Shown here: positions 36,952 to 46,518 of the stretch, in pieces | Numbering within the stretch: the stretch's first letter is position 1 | How the letters are laid out: every line of letters starts with the position of its first letter | Origin: Paenibacillus sp. 481 | Lineage (GTDB): Bacteria; Bacillota; Bacilli; Paenibacillales; Paenibacillaceae | Assembly: GCF_021223605.1 (NCBI RefSeq) | Contig: NZ_CP075175.1 | Span: 930,001-994,000 of the forward strand | Length of the DNA stretch: 64,000 bases | Direction: 5' to 3' | Made by a program: the position numbers and the translations under genes | The notes under the pieces: model-generated | The model's input: the letters and a program-made list of their open reading frames with translations, nothing else | Database searches by the model: none | Told to the model about the DNA's origin: nothing

Positions 36952-36998
36952 ACACTACATATAGTGTTTATTATTCAACATCCCACTACATGTATTAT
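36952..36998 (-). promoter_or_regulatory. tandem NrdR boxes upstream of nrdD
   Basis: Box 1 ACACTACATATAGTGT (36952-36967) closely matches the NrdR palindrome. Box 2 CCACTACATGTATTAT (36983-36998) is weaker. Their 31-bp offset, about three helical turns, is the usual NrdR arrangement. NrdR should repress nrdDG when dATP is plentiful. Confidence 0.85.
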
Positions 36999-37051
36999 GA
37001 ATTACAAAATAAACTCGCAATATGATATTGCTCACACTTTTCAGGAAACAC

Positions 37052-37097
37052 AAAAAACGCCTGAACTAAAACCTTATCGGTTAAAGTTCAGGCGCTG
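37052..37097 (-). terminator. terminator after the zinc-ribbon gene
   Basis: CGCCTGAACT and AGTTCAGGCG pair across a loop with its own AACC/GGTT pairing. On the minus strand it is followed by TTTTTTG. Confidence 0.88.
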
Positions 37098-37159
37098 TTA
37101 CACCGCAAACGTATGCCTATATGCTAAAATGTAAAGTCCGCTATCGTACGTGTACGCGA

Positions 37160-37396
37160 CTACGTCGAAGCTTGCGCCTCTGGGAAAGAAGGCGGCATAA
37201 GGTCATCGCCAAAAAACAAATCGTCCAGCGAGCTTAATGAACCATCTTCCTCCACTTGAAATACGGACATTTTTTCTCCGTTCACAGTCAATTCAATAAA
37301 ACATCCCCAGCAATAAAACTGGTGGGAGCCTATTTTTCCGATGTCTTTCGAGTTGCAATTTGGGCATCGAATCATCGTCTTCACCATTCCGTCCAT
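37160..37396 (-). CDS. small zinc-ribbon protein of unknown function
   Basis: About 78 residues. A zinc ribbon is made by CPNCNSKDIG and YCWGCF (two CxxC pairs about 17 residues apart). The rest is a short beta segment (IELTVNGEKMSVFQVEED) and an acidic, proline-containing tail. It lies 28 bp after the PRC-barrel gene and probably shares its transcript. The start is uncertain: ATG 37396 is chosen, with GATAGGAAC upstream, while longer and shorter starts are possible. I do not recognise a characterised homologue. Confidence 0.75.
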   Translation of the reverse strand: MDGMVKTMIRCPNCNSKDIGKIGSHQFYCWGCFIELTVNGEKMSVFQVEEDGSLSSLDDLFFGDDLMPPSFPEAQAST

Positions 37397-37424
37397 ACGT
37401 AAATTTGTTCCTATCTCGCCTCTG

Positions 37425-37904
37425 TCAGCCTTCTTGCACGACGATAGCATCTTCACCCCAAGTCATTTGACTGGTCCAATCTATGCGTCGTCTACCTTCC
37501 AGAAGGTCGGATAGCAACCCGTCTGTAATTTCTAGACTTATTAACTGGTTACCCATATTTGGCTGAAAATAAACATCTGCTACCCATCCCACTTGAATGC
37601 CTTCCGTTGTGACGACAGGCAAATCTTTCAAATGCTGACCACCATGGAGGAACTTTCGTTCGTGAAATACCTCTGCTGAATGTTGGACAGCTTCGTTGTC
37701 CACGATCATGATGGCATCCTCTCCACAGCCCGTCACATCTTCCCAAGCTACATACCGTATGACGCGCTCAAAACGGGACACCCCTTCAAGCTCAATATGG
37801 GTGATGCAATGTTGTTCTGACAACCAAATATCTTTCACCTTGGACACCCGCTTGCCAGTCACAATATCGTAAACAGGCAAACCAATTAATTCTAGCAGCT
37901 TCAT
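37425..37904 (-). CDS. PRC-barrel domain protein (YrrD-like)
   Basis: A 159-residue protein made of two PRC-barrel repeats: the first opens with KLLELIGLPVYDIVTGKRV and the second with LKDLPVVTTEGIQVG, each followed by a beta-rich segment. PRC-barrel proteins occur in RNA processing and sporulation-related settings, but no activity is known for this type. B. subtilis yrrD lies in the same neighbourhood (between the mnmA and alaS regions). An AGGAGG precedes the ATG at 37904. Confidence 0.87.
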   Translation of the reverse strand: MKLLELIGLPVYDIVTGKRVSKVKDIWLSEQHCITHIELEGVSRFERVIRYVAWEDVTGCGEDAIMIVDNEAVQHSAEVFHERKFLHGGQHLKDLPVVTTEGIQVGWVADVYFQPNMGNQLISLEITDGLLSDLLEGRRRIDWTSQMTWGEDAIVVQEG

Positions 37905-38010
37905 GTCGGGGCCTCCTATAGCTAGCGTTACGGCTATGTATGCCTTACTAATTTCAGCACGGTAACTTGCCGTCCACGCTAAGCCCCTCCAATCACGCTA
38001 ATTCATGTCC

Positions 38011-39180
38011 TTATCGTCTAGTACGAACGCGTGTTACGATGGTTGCAATTTGGTGAGCGGCAAATTGTGCCTGTTCTATAGTATTGCCCAAACCGAAGCT
38101 GAATCGAACAGCCGTGCGAGCACGTTCATGATCAAGTCGCATCGCTTGCAGCACGTGCGACACTTCAAGCGATCCTGACGTACACGCTGAGCCGCTTGCC
38201 GCCAATATGCCTTCCATGTCCAAATTCATAAGTAGCGATTCGGTCGGCACACCGCTAAAGCTAACGTTTAAAATGTGCGGCAAGCCTTGCTCGGGGTGCC
38301 CGTTCAGCACGACATGAGCACCGAGCTGTGCACATAGTTCCGTCCAGAGCGTATGGCGAATTTGGCCCAGCAGCTCTATTTTCGCTGCGGACTCGGCATC
38401 ACTAGTTGCAAGCTCTACCGCCTCTGCGAAGCCGACGATGCCCGCTACATTTTCCGTGCCCGCGCGGCGCTTGCGCTCTTGATTTCCACCGTACAAATAC
38501 GGGTCCCACGCAGCACCCGTACGTGCATATAACAGGCCCACACCTTTAGGGCCGTTAATTTTGTGTGCAGAGAAGCTGGCAAAATCAATAGGCAGTGACG
38601 CAAGATGCAAAGGCACCAACCCTAAAGCTTGTACCGCGTCCGTATGCATAAGGACGCCACGCTCACGAACGCGTGCCCCGATCTGCTCAATCGGCTGCAA
38701 GGTTCCAACTTCGTTGTTCCCATACATGACACTCACTAAGCACGTATTCGGTTGCAATGCTGCAACAATGTCGTCTGCCTGAACTTGCCCGAACTCATCC
38801 GGTGCAACGTAAGTCACTTCAAAGCCAAGACGCTCCAAGCGCTCACACGCGTGCAGCACGGCATGATGCTCGATTTGAGTCGTCACGAGATGCGGCTTCA
38901 CCTGCTTGCCCGATTTGAGCCAAGCTGCCATAGCCACGCCATACAGCGCCGTATTGTCGCTTTCCGAGCCGCCACTCGTAAAAATAAGTTCCTGCGGCTT
39001 GCAGCCTAAACGCGCCGCAATTCGGTCGCGCGCCTGATTAAGCGCAAGCTTTGCTTCCCGTCCAGCCGCGTGCACGCTGGACGGATTTCCGTATACATCA
39101 CGCATGCTGGCTACCATCACGTCGATGACAGCTGGATGAAGCGGTGTCGTCGCTGCATGGTCAAAGTTGATCCGTTCCAT
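38011..39180 (-). CDS. cysteine desulfurase (YrvO-like)
   Basis: A 389-residue PLP-dependent cysteine desulfurase of the NifS/IscS group. It carries the PLP lysine in SAHKINGPKG, the catalytic-site histidine region EHHAVLHACE, and the active cysteine in SGSACTSGS. It lies beside a CymR-like regulator and mnmA, the same grouping as yrvO-trmU in B. subtilis, so it likely supplies sulfur for tRNA 2-thiouridine made by MnmA. AAGGAGATTGGCAAA precedes the ATG. It is 14 bp after the regulator gene. Confidence 0.94.
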   Translation of the reverse strand: MERINFDHAATTPLHPAVIDVMVASMRDVYGNPSSVHAAGREAKLALNQARDRIAARLGCKPQELIFTSGGSESDNTALYGVAMAAWLKSGKQVKPHLVTTQIEHHAVLHACERLERLGFEVTYVAPDEFGQVQADDIVAALQPNTCLVSVMYGNNEVGTLQPIEQIGARVRERGVLMHTDAVQALGLVPLHLASLPIDFASFSAHKINGPKGVGLLYARTGAAWDPYLYGGNQERKRRAGTENVAGIVGFAEAVELATSDAESAAKIELLGQIRHTLWTELCAQLGAHVVLNGHPEQGLPHILNVSFSGVPTESLLMNLDMEGILAASGSACTSGSLEVSHVLQAMRLDHERARTAVRFSFGLGNTIEQAQFAAHQIATIVTRVRTRR

Positions 39181-39194
39181 TTTGCCAATCTCCT

Positions 39195-39614
39195 TTAAAT
39201 ATAGAACATGTAGCTATTAAGGCTGCCTTCGCCTTTAAAATGAATCAGGTCTGCCAACGTCGTCGTATCCAGCACTTGCGCAATGCTGTCACGAATACGC
39301 AGCCACAAATCGCGCTTTGCCGGATCATCCTCTTCGGTAAAGTCAACTGGTGAGATCGGCCCTTCAAGCACGCGAATCACGTCGCCTGCGGATACAGTTT
39401 CCGGCTCGCGAGCCAAAATATAACCGCCGTAAGCGCCGCGAATACTTTTTACAAGCCCTGCGTTACGCAGCGGAGCGATAAGTTGCTCCAAATAATGCTC
39501 AGATAAGTTGTTACGCTCGGCAATACTTTTCAAAGAAGTCGGTCCTTCACCAAAGCTCCTTGCCAATTCCATCATAATCGTTAAGCCGTAACGGCCTTTC
39601 GTTGAAATCTTCAT
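39195..39614 (-). CDS. cymR: Rrf2-family transcriptional regulator (CymR-like)
   Basis: A 139-residue winged-helix Rrf2 protein: KISTKGRYGLTIMMELA at the start, recognition region LSEHYLEQLIAPLRNAGLVKSIRG, and GGYILAREPETVSAGDVIRVLEGPI split across the wing. It contains no cysteine at all, so it cannot hold the Fe-S cluster of IscR; this fits CymR, which senses cysteine supply through CysK. It sits directly upstream of a cysteine desulfurase, and in Firmicutes CymR represses cysteine and sulfur uptake genes. Confidence 0.92.
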   Translation of the reverse strand: MKISTKGRYGLTIMMELARSFGEGPTSLKSIAERNNLSEHYLEQLIAPLRNAGLVKSIRGAYGGYILAREPETVSAGDVIRVLEGPISPVDFTEEDDPAKRDLWLRIRDSIAQVLDTTTLADLIHFKGEGSLNSYMFYI

Positions 39615-39865
39615 GTTTACACCTCATTATTGGTTTCGTAAGTTTGTAGGTTTCATAGGCTTTGTAGGTTGTAATTATTCATTTTACCAGTATAACTACC
39701 TAGCGTCTTGTTCACGAATATTGTGTTGTCATGACTTTATCACCATTGTATAATTTTATGCAATTAAAACAATGTATTCCGATTAAGGCACCCTGTATAT
39801 CGTAACACAACTATACTCGTTATGGGCAACAATCTAGCAACCTATTCACAGAAATGGACATACAC

Positions 39866-39894
39866 TTGACAAAAGTTCAGCATTTCGTTATAAA
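39866..39894 (+). promoter_or_regulatory. promoter of mnmA
   Basis: TTGACA (39866-39871) and TATAAA (39889-39894) are separated by exactly 17 bp. The leader to the ATG would be about 65 bases. The rest of the 39615-39865 spacer is AT-rich with no gene; a TATACT box on the minus strand near 39685 may belong to the regulator gene, but its -35 is weak. Confidence 0.8.
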
Positions 39895-39965
39895 AGCGCC
39901 ATATGTTACAATTATAAATGATTACGCGGGCCAAACAATACTCGCAGCAAAGATGGTGATTCTAA

Positions 39966-41072
<1,107 letters not shown>

Positions 41073-41116
41073 TCGCTTGGATATACATCCGAGTTCGACT
41101 TGAATAGGTAACTAAG

Positions 41117-41179
41117 ATCCCTCATTAGAAGCTCGTACAAGCTTAGGTTGTACGCAGTTGTCTAGTGAGGGATTTTTTT
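41117..41179 (+). terminator. terminator of mnmA
   Basis: ATCCCTCATTAGA pairs with TCTAGTGAGGGAT around an inner GTACAA/TTGTAC hairpin and runs into seven T residues. Confidence 0.9.
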
Positions 41180-41242
41180 ATAGGATACGAGGGCTTATTT
41201 ACGTCTGATTATGGAATTACATGTAACATGAAAGCAGGATAA

Positions 41243-41270
41243 TTGTACCATTCCGTTGAATAAATATGAT
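41243..41270 (+). promoter_or_regulatory. possible promoter of the cupin gene
   Basis: TATGAT (41265-41270) is a good -10; TTGTAC (41243-41248) is a weak -35 at 16 bp spacing. Confidence 0.4.
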
Positions 41271-41296
41271 GGATAACATCATCTAGGAGGTACATC

Positions 41297-41653
41297 ATGC
41301 AATTTTTCACTTTCAGCAAAGATAGCGGTAAACCTGTTACCCGTTATGATTCCCAATTTGTTATGTCTCGTATTGTTCGAACGGATGCTGCAACGCATAT
41401 TGGATGTATGCATTTAGATGCGAACGACATCATTGGTTATCACCAAGCCGTCGTCCCTCAACTTCTGTTAGTCATGAATGGCGAAGGATACGTAAGGGGC
41501 GAAAAGGAAGAGTACGTTCATGTACAGGCTGGAGACGCCGTCTTTTGGGATAAAGACGAATGGCATGAAACGAAGACCAGTCATGGACTAACTGCCATCG
41601 TTATTGAAAGTGAACAATTAACACCCTCTGTATTTATGCCTGTAAAAAAGTAA
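41297..41653 (+). CDS. small cupin-domain protein
   Basis: A 118-residue single-domain cupin. The first motif region (IIGYHQAVVPQLLLVMNGEG) and the second (AGDAVFWDKDEWHET) are recognisable, but only one histidine of the usual HxH pair is kept, so metal binding may be weak or altered. Residues 1-30 form extra strands. AGGAGGTACATC lies directly before the ATG. The gene stands alone between two terminators. No substrate can be named; related proteins are often annotated simply as cupins. Confidence 0.87.
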   Translation: MQFFTFSKDSGKPVTRYDSQFVMSRIVRTDAATHIGCMHLDANDIIGYHQAVVPQLLLVMNGEGYVRGEKEEYVHVQAGDAVFWDKDEWHETKTSHGLTAIVIESEQLTPSVFMPVKK

Positions 41654-41663
41654 ACGCTCCTAA

Positions 41664-41703
41664 TCAAAAAAAATCGGCCTGTGTCTATGACCAGGCCGAT
41701 TTC
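41664..41703. terminator. bidirectional terminator
   Basis: AAATCGGCCTG pairs with CAGGCCGATTT around TGTCTATGAC, with eight A residues on the left. It separates the cupin gene and the convergent CNNM-type gene. Confidence 0.88.
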
Positions 41704-41726
41704 GCATATTTCATGTTACTATAACG

Positions 41727-43097
41727 TTATAACATCGCTGATGAGACCGCAACTTCATCTAATCTAAAATGACTCAAGCGCTGTACTTGCAAGCGCACAA
41801 TGCGCAAATGATCGGTTTCTTCCACAACAAATTCATAATCATCACTTACCCGTACGCGTTGACCAATTTTAGGCGCAGCGTCTAAGCGTGCATATATCCA
41901 ACCACCAATTGTATCATAATCTTCGGTTACAATCGCTGTGCCGAAGTAAGCATTCAATTCCTCAATAAGCAACATGCCGTCAATGGAGTAATTCCTGTCA
42001 TCTCGCTTCTCAATTTGCAATCGATCCTCATCGAATTCGTCTTGTATTTCACCGACGATTTCCTCGATAATGTCTTCCAGCGTAACTAGTCCTGCCGTAC
42101 CGCCATATTCATCAATGAGAATGGCCATTTGCATCTTCTTTTTTTGCATTAATTTAAGCAATGCGCTAATTGACATCGAATCCGGAACACTCATAATCGG
42201 ACGGATAATATCACGAACGTCCATTATATCTGGGGATGTCTTCACAAGGTCCTTAATATGGACAAAACCGAGAATATGATCTTTGTCCGACTCACACACA
42301 GGAAATCGAGTATGCATTTCCCGAAACGCTTTTTGCTTGATCGCCTCAATCGAATCAATAGCGTACAAACATACCATATCGGTGCGTGGAATCATAATTT
42401 CATGCGCGTGTGTCTCCGAAAATTCAAATATGTTATCCATTAATGCTAGTTCAGTGTTATCAATTAATCCGCTCTTGTGGCTTTCTTTCACCAAGCTGCG
42501 TATTTCTGCTTCTGTATGCGCGGACTCATGATCCCCAGCGTGTTTCACGCCAGTCCTGCGCAAAATGAGATTGGCCATACTATTCAGCAACCAAATAAAC
42601 GGATACATCAGTTTATAGAACAACATAAGTGGCACAACAGTCCACATCGCGGTTGCTTCTGCACGTCGCCCCGCTAACGTCTTGGGTGCAAGCTCTCCCA
42701 GCACAATATGCAGCGCAGCAATAATAATAATTGCGATAGCTACCGATATCGTGTGTACGACAGCCCAGTCCGCTTCTAACGCAGATAATGGATCATGCAG
42801 CCATAACGACAGCATACGCGCTCCAATCCATCCTAAGCCAAGTGACGCCAACGTTATTCCTAACTGACAAGCTAATAAATAACCGTCTACATTGTTTGTT
42901 ACGCGTTGTGCCAATTTAGCTCTCAGATCTCCCTCTTGAGCAAGAGCTTCGATGCGGCTGCCGCGAACTTTGACTAATGCGTACTCAGCTGCCACAAAAA
43001 AGCTATTCATAAGCACAAATAACACGATGAACAGTAGGCCCCAGCCTATCGGTAACGGATCACCACTACTCAAACAATTGCCCCATCTGCCCCACAC
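41727..43097 (-). CDS. CNNM/CBS-domain membrane protein (hemolysin-family, CorC-type)
   Basis: A 456-residue protein of the UPF0053/HlyC-CorC group. A DUF21/CNNM membrane domain with about four segments (to residue ~195, including VAAEYALVKVRGSRIE and LAPKTLAGRRAE) is followed by two CBS domains (MIPRTDMVCLYAIDSI and RPIMSVPDSMSISALL) and a C-terminal CorC_HlyC domain (GWIYARLDAAP). Such proteins are linked to Mg2+/Co2+ transport. The start is uncertain: GTG 43097 is used, and a TTG 24 bases on is possible. Confidence 0.88.
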   Translation of the reverse strand: MWGRWGNCLSSGDPLPIGWGLLFIVLFVLMNSFFVAAEYALVKVRGSRIEALAQEGDLRAKLAQRVTNNVDGYLLACQLGITLASLGLGWIGARMLSLWLHDPLSALEADWAVVHTISVAIAIIIIAALHIVLGELAPKTLAGRRAEATAMWTVVPLMLFYKLMYPFIWLLNSMANLILRRTGVKHAGDHESAHTEAEIRSLVKESHKSGLIDNTELALMDNIFEFSETHAHEIMIPRTDMVCLYAIDSIEAIKQKAFREMHTRFPVCESDKDHILGFVHIKDLVKTSPDIMDVRDIIRPIMSVPDSMSISALLKLMQKKKMQMAILIDEYGGTAGLVTLEDIIEEIVGEIQDEFDEDRLQIEKRDDRNYSIDGMLLIEELNAYFGTAIVTEDYDTIGGWIYARLDAAPKIGQRVRVSDDYEFVVEETDHLRIVRLQVQRLSHFRLDEVAVSSAML

Positions 43098-43155
43098 AAA
43101 CTAGACGCAGACAGGTCCACCTCCCCATTTTTGAATAATAAAATCCTTCCATCTT

Positions 43156-43183
43156 ATTATATAACAGATAACATAACCGTCAA
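43156..43183 (-). promoter_or_regulatory. promoter of the CNNM-type gene
   Basis: TTGACG (43183-43178) and TATAAT (43161-43156) on the minus strand are separated by 16 bp, near consensus for sigma-A. Confidence 0.75.
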
Positions 43184-43282
43184 ACTCACACCGCGTAGCA
43201 CTGCTTCACTAAACATCTTTTGCCTAATATATTCATCGGCAGCAACGTCCTATACTAAAAAAATTCGTAATATTTAGACGCC

Positions 43283-43597
43283 TTAAACGCCTTCCTCTTC
43301 TGCATGACGAATCGCTTCGGATAACAGTCCGATTATGTGTAAGTCATCACAAGCGTACAAAATGTTCTGCCCTTCTCGACGATAACGTACAAAGCGATAC
43401 GCACGGAGCGTTTTCAATTGATGTGACACCGCAGACTGCGACAATTGCAAGGTTTCAGCAATTTGATTAACCGCACACTCTTCCCGTGCCAGCAAAGTTA
43501 AAATTCGGATTCTCGTCGGATCACCCAACGCTTTAAACGTTTGTGACACCCGCTCAAGCACGTCAGCCTCCAAGTTTTTTCCCATAAAATCATTCAT
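43283..43597 (-). CDS. ArsR/SmtB-family metal-sensing repressor
   Basis: A 104-residue winged-helix repressor: ALGDPTRIRILTLLA, the recognition helix in LQLSQSAVSHQLKTLRA, and a wing RYRREGQNILYA. The last helix carries DLH and, ten residues on, HAEE: a D-x-H-x10-H-x2-E pattern like the alpha-5 zinc/cobalt site of CzrA and SmtB, with Glu in place of the final His. Zinc or related metal sensing is inferred. No metal efflux gene is adjacent, so the target is unknown. The start is ATG 43597 after GAAGGAG; a GTG 12 bases earlier is an alternative. Confidence 0.9.
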   Translation of the reverse strand: MNDFMGKNLEADVLERVSQTFKALGDPTRIRILTLLAREECAVNQIAETLQLSQSAVSHQLKTLRAYRFVRYRREGQNILYACDDLHIIGLLSEAIRHAEEEGV

Positions 43598-43646
43598 TTC
43601 TACATTCACTCCTTCGTCTTAAGCATCCGTCTTCGTCCGAAGATGA

Positions 43647-43662
43647 ACATATCGACATATGT
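43647..43662 (-). promoter_or_regulatory. possible operator upstream of the ArsR-family gene
   Basis: ACATAT (43647-43652) and ATATGT (43657-43662) form an inverted repeat with a 4-base spacer, preceded by ATGA as in many ArsR-family operators (ATGAACA...). It lies about 50 bases before the start. The right half is shorter than the family consensus. Confidence 0.35.
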
Positions 43663-43755
43663 ACCGCATGCTGATGCCTGTAGGATATGACAAAGGACCT
43701 CATAATAATCATGGCTGCAACAGGAAACGTTCGGAAACGTCAAAAAACTCGTTGC

Positions 43756-44295
43756 CTACACTTTTGGGAATGGCGTCGGCGTTGGCTTCGCAAAGCCCTC
43801 ATTGTATTTGTTGTCGATAATCTTACGAATGTCGGATGCCGATTTCCCATCCCGTTTCAACTTTGAAGCTTCGACTGCAATATCCAAACAAACGCCACAT
43901 CTCGTCCCATGGTCATCCCATTCGATTTCGTTCTTCTCGTTAATTTGAGCCACAAAGCAGTTCAAATTACTCTTATGTCCAGCACTATCTCCGCAACCGC
44001 AATAGCACGGCATCGATTGTAACAATTCAGCTTCTTGTGCAGCCAAACGATAAATCAACTTAATTTCATCCCGTTGCTCGTCTAAAAAGGAGGGTAGCTC
44101 GTCCTTAGATGCTGTCCATTGTCGGAGATCCCCATTTGTCATCAGCTGATCTTGGTGATGGCCATGCGCTGATTCTGTTGATGTTGATTCATTTGTGGAT
44201 TCATTTTGCGACGATTGGCAGGCAGATAGAAATACGATACTTATTCCGAGCAAAAATACGCAGACTAGCTTAGAAGTACGTGCTTGAGTTGCCAT
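43756..44295 (-). CDS. PCYCGC-motif lipoprotein
   Basis: A 179-residue exported lipoprotein. The signal peptide ends in the lipobox LSAC (Cys about residue 26), followed by a Ser/Thr/Glu/His-rich linker. The PCYCGCGDSAGH motif is centred near residue 97, and later Cys residues (NCF, RCGVC) bring the mature total to seven besides the lipid-bearing one, suggesting metal or redox chemistry. The family (PCYCGC domain) has no settled function. The start chosen is ATG 44295, nine bases after AAGGAGAG; ATG 44304 would put the site too close. It lies upstream of the ArsR-family gene on the same strand. Confidence 0.85.
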   Translation of the reverse strand: MATQARTSKLVCVFLLGISIVFLSACQSSQNESTNESTSTESAHGHHQDQLMTNGDLRQWTASKDELPSFLDEQRDEIKLIYRLAAQEAELLQSMPCYCGCGDSAGHKSNLNCFVAQINEKNEIEWDDHGTRCGVCLDIAVEASKLKRDGKSASDIRKIIDNKYNEGFAKPTPTPFPKV

Positions 44296-44351
44296 AACAA
44301 ACATCTCTCCTTTTCGATTAGCAAATCTTATTACCCATCACAAGAGTCGAT

Positions 44352-44708
44352 CTAACCGCTTACCGTGTAGGTAATATAAGCCACACCAAATCCAATAATC
44401 GTACTGCTTCCGACATATAAAAAGGCGACCTTTGCTTTTCCACGCTGGATCAGCACTACCGCTTCGTAACAAAAGGTAGAGAAGGTCGTAAAGGCACCGC
44501 AAAAACCTATGCCCATTAGTAGATATATAGATTGAGGTAATGAAAGTTGTACAGTAAACATAAAACCTAGCAACGCAGAACCCAACATATTAATGATCCA
44601 AGTACCCCAAGGAAAGTCACCGTTCCAACGTCTTAGGGCAACGATGCCTATATAATAACGACACCACGCACCGACAGCCCCACCTAGTCCAACCCATAGC
44701 CAGCTCAT
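44352..44708 (-). CDS. crcB: fluoride ion channel subunit FluC/CrcB
   Basis: A 118-residue four-helix membrane protein. It keeps the family core GAFTTFSTFCYEAV with pore Phe residues, and an N-terminal GGAVGAWCRYYI and TWIINMLGSALLGF, where the Asn lines the pore. FluC channels let fluoride leave the cell. The start overlaps the stop of the upstream FluC gene (ATGA), so the two subunits are coupled, likely forming a heterodimer as in other two-gene Firmicutes. Confidence 0.94.
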   Translation of the reverse strand: MSWLWVGLGGAVGAWCRYYIGIVALRRWNGDFPWGTWIINMLGSALLGFMFTVQLSLPQSIYLLMGIGFCGAFTTFSTFCYEAVVLIQRGKAKVAFLYVGSSTIIGFGVAYITYTVSG

Positions 44709-45181
44709 CGGGTTTCTCCCTTGTTTTTTGACGTAGAACGGCTAGTTCGTCTAGAACCACACAGAAAGCCTATCCAAGCACATAGAAGCCCTCCTAGAAG
44801 ACTCGCAGCTACGTACAACAATGCGATATCCACTAGCCCCTGTTCAACGAGCAATACCGATTCCATTGAAAAGGTAGAAAAGGTCGTAAATGCGCCAGCT
44901 ACCCCAGTCCCTAACAACGACTTCCATACAGGTGCTACATCTGGGCGCATATGCAACCAAGCATACAACCAGCTTAGGAAACCACTGCCCACCATGTTCA
45001 CGATCCAAGTGCTCCACGGAAATCCCGCTGTCGCTTCCCACGGCATCATAAGTGAAATGCCGTAACGCAGCACAGCTCCGAGAAACCCGCCGATTACAAC
45101 GAGCAGACCGAGCGGCACTCTAGCCGCACGATCTGCACCATTTAAATCTTGCTCAACTGGAGGCCGGACGGAACTACGCAT
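44705..45181 (-). CDS. crcB: fluoride ion channel subunit FluC/CrcB
   Basis: A 158-residue FluC subunit. An N-terminal soluble stretch of about 20 residues precedes GGFLGAVLRYGISL and TWIVNMVGSGFLSW. The pore motif GAFTTFSTFSME is intact. The C-terminus is basic (RRTSRSTSKNKG). The ATG at 45181 overlaps the rarA stop codon (ATGCGTAG) and has no clear ribosome binding site, so translation probably depends on rarA. No fluoride riboswitch was seen immediately upstream. Confidence 0.9.
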   Translation of the reverse strand: MRSSVRPPVEQDLNGADRAARVPLGLLVVIGGFLGAVLRYGISLMMPWEATAGFPWSTWIVNMVGSGFLSWLYAWLHMRPDVAPVWKSLLGTGVAGAFTTFSTFSMESVLLVEQGLVDIALLYVAASLLGGLLCAWIGFLCGSRRTSRSTSKNKGETR

Positions 45182-46508
45182 CGGACCGATCGGTTCGCTG
45201 TTTGCGGCGAATTTCTTGGTTGATGCGCATTTTGGCTTCCATTCCTTGTTCGCTGGCCATAAAGAACACACGTTTTTTAAGCGGATCGGGCAAATACTGC
45301 TGATCCACGTAGTGCCCAGCATAATCATGTGGATATTGGTACCCTTTATGCCCGAGCTTATCTGCACCTTTGTAATGCGTATCGCGCAGATGAAGCGGCA
45401 CTTCAGCCGACTTGACGTCTTCAAACGCTTGCATCACGCGCTGAATCGCCAGCGGAATCGAATTGGACTTCGGACTTTCTACCGCGAACAAAATCGCTTG
45501 CGCAATCACGTATTTGGATTCCGGCCAGCCAATGCGCTGGTACGCCTCCAAGGCGCTTACAGCCTGCACCATCGCCTGCGGATTGGCCAGGCCAATATCT
45601 TCGCTGCACGCTACGGTCAGCCGACGTATAAACGTCATCGGGTCCATGCCAAGCTGTTCGACCGCATAGAAGAACCAGAACAGTGCGGCATCACTTGAGC
45701 CGCGCACGCTCTTGTGGAAGGCGGACAGCACGTCGTATTGCGTAGACTCGTCCGCCTGTATCGTCGGACGGCGCACCGACTCCTCCGCCTCTTCAAGCGT
45801 AATACGCACCGTGCCGTCAGGCTCCGGTATCGTCGTCATCGCCGCTAGCTCCAAAGCGTTCAGCGCGCGCCGAATATCGCCATTTGCCATGGCAGCAATA
45901 TGAGCAAGCGCTTGCTCATCGGCCTGAATCGGCATAAAGCCGAGTCCACGCTCCTTATCAGCAAGCGCTCGCTGCATCGCGATTAGCGAATGCTCCTTCG
46001 TCAGCGGCTTCAATTGAAACAGCGTCGAACGGCTCATTAAAGCCCCATTCACATGATGGAATGGGTTCTCTGTCGTTGCGCCGATGAACACGATCGTCCC
46101 CTTTTCAACCGCGGGCAGCAAGGCATCCTGCTGCGAACGGTTGAAGCGATGAACTTCGTCCAAGAACAAAATCGTCTTCGTCCCATATAAGGACTTGTTC
46201 GATACCGCCTTCTCAATGACTGCACGCACATCTTTAACGGATGCATCAACCGCATTTAAGCGGACGAACTCGCCTTGCGTCTGCTCTGACACGATATTGG
46301 CAAGTGTCGTCTTGCCACAGCCTGGTGGTCCATAGAGCAGAATGGACGATACTTTGTCCGCTTCGATGGCTCGGCGAAGTAGCCTTCCCGGGCCAACGAT
46401 ATGCTCCTGACCGATATATTCATCCAACGTGCGCGGACGTATGCGGTCTGCTAACAGCCGCATACTCCCCGCTTCCTGCTCTTCTTCACGAAAAGAAAAT
46501 AAGTCCAT
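45174..46508 (-). CDS. rarA: replication-associated recombination protein A
   Basis: A 444-residue AAA+ clamp-loader-like ATPase acting at stalled replication forks. Walker A is GPPGCGKTT (about 60-68), Walker B LFLDEVHRFNRSQQD, sensor 1 GATTENPF, and the C-terminal tetramerisation domain carries the conserved LRDTHYKGA and GYQYPHDY motifs. It lies 10 bp after tcdA and overlaps the first fluC gene. Gene order aspS-tcdA-rarA corresponds to aspS-yrvM-yrvN in B. subtilis. Confidence 0.96.
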   Translation of the reverse strand: MDLFSFREEEQEAGSMRLLADRIRPRTLDEYIGQEHIVGPGRLLRRAIEADKVSSILLYGPPGCGKTTLANIVSEQTQGEFVRLNAVDASVKDVRAVIEKAVSNKSLYGTKTILFLDEVHRFNRSQQDALLPAVEKGTIVFIGATTENPFHHVNGALMSRSTLFQLKPLTKEHSLIAMQRALADKERGLGFMPIQADEQALAHIAAMANGDIRRALNALELAAMTTIPEPDGTVRITLEEAEESVRRPTIQADESTQYDVLSAFHKSVRGSSDAALFWFFYAVEQLGMDPMTFIRRLTVACSEDIGLANPQAMVQAVSALEAYQRIGWPESKYVIAQAILFAVESPKSNSIPLAIQRVMQAFEDVKSAEVPLHLRDTHYKGADKLGHKGYQYPHDYAGHYVDQQYLPDPLKKRVFFMASEQGMEAKMRINQEIRRKQRTDRSDA

Positions 46509-46518
46509 AGTGGCACCG

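Noticed and set aside
37160..37456. Longer 98-residue reading of the zinc-ribbon protein.
   Set aside because: It would overlap the PRC-barrel gene by 32 bases and its first 20 residues show no ribosome binding site; the ATG at 37396 is preferred.
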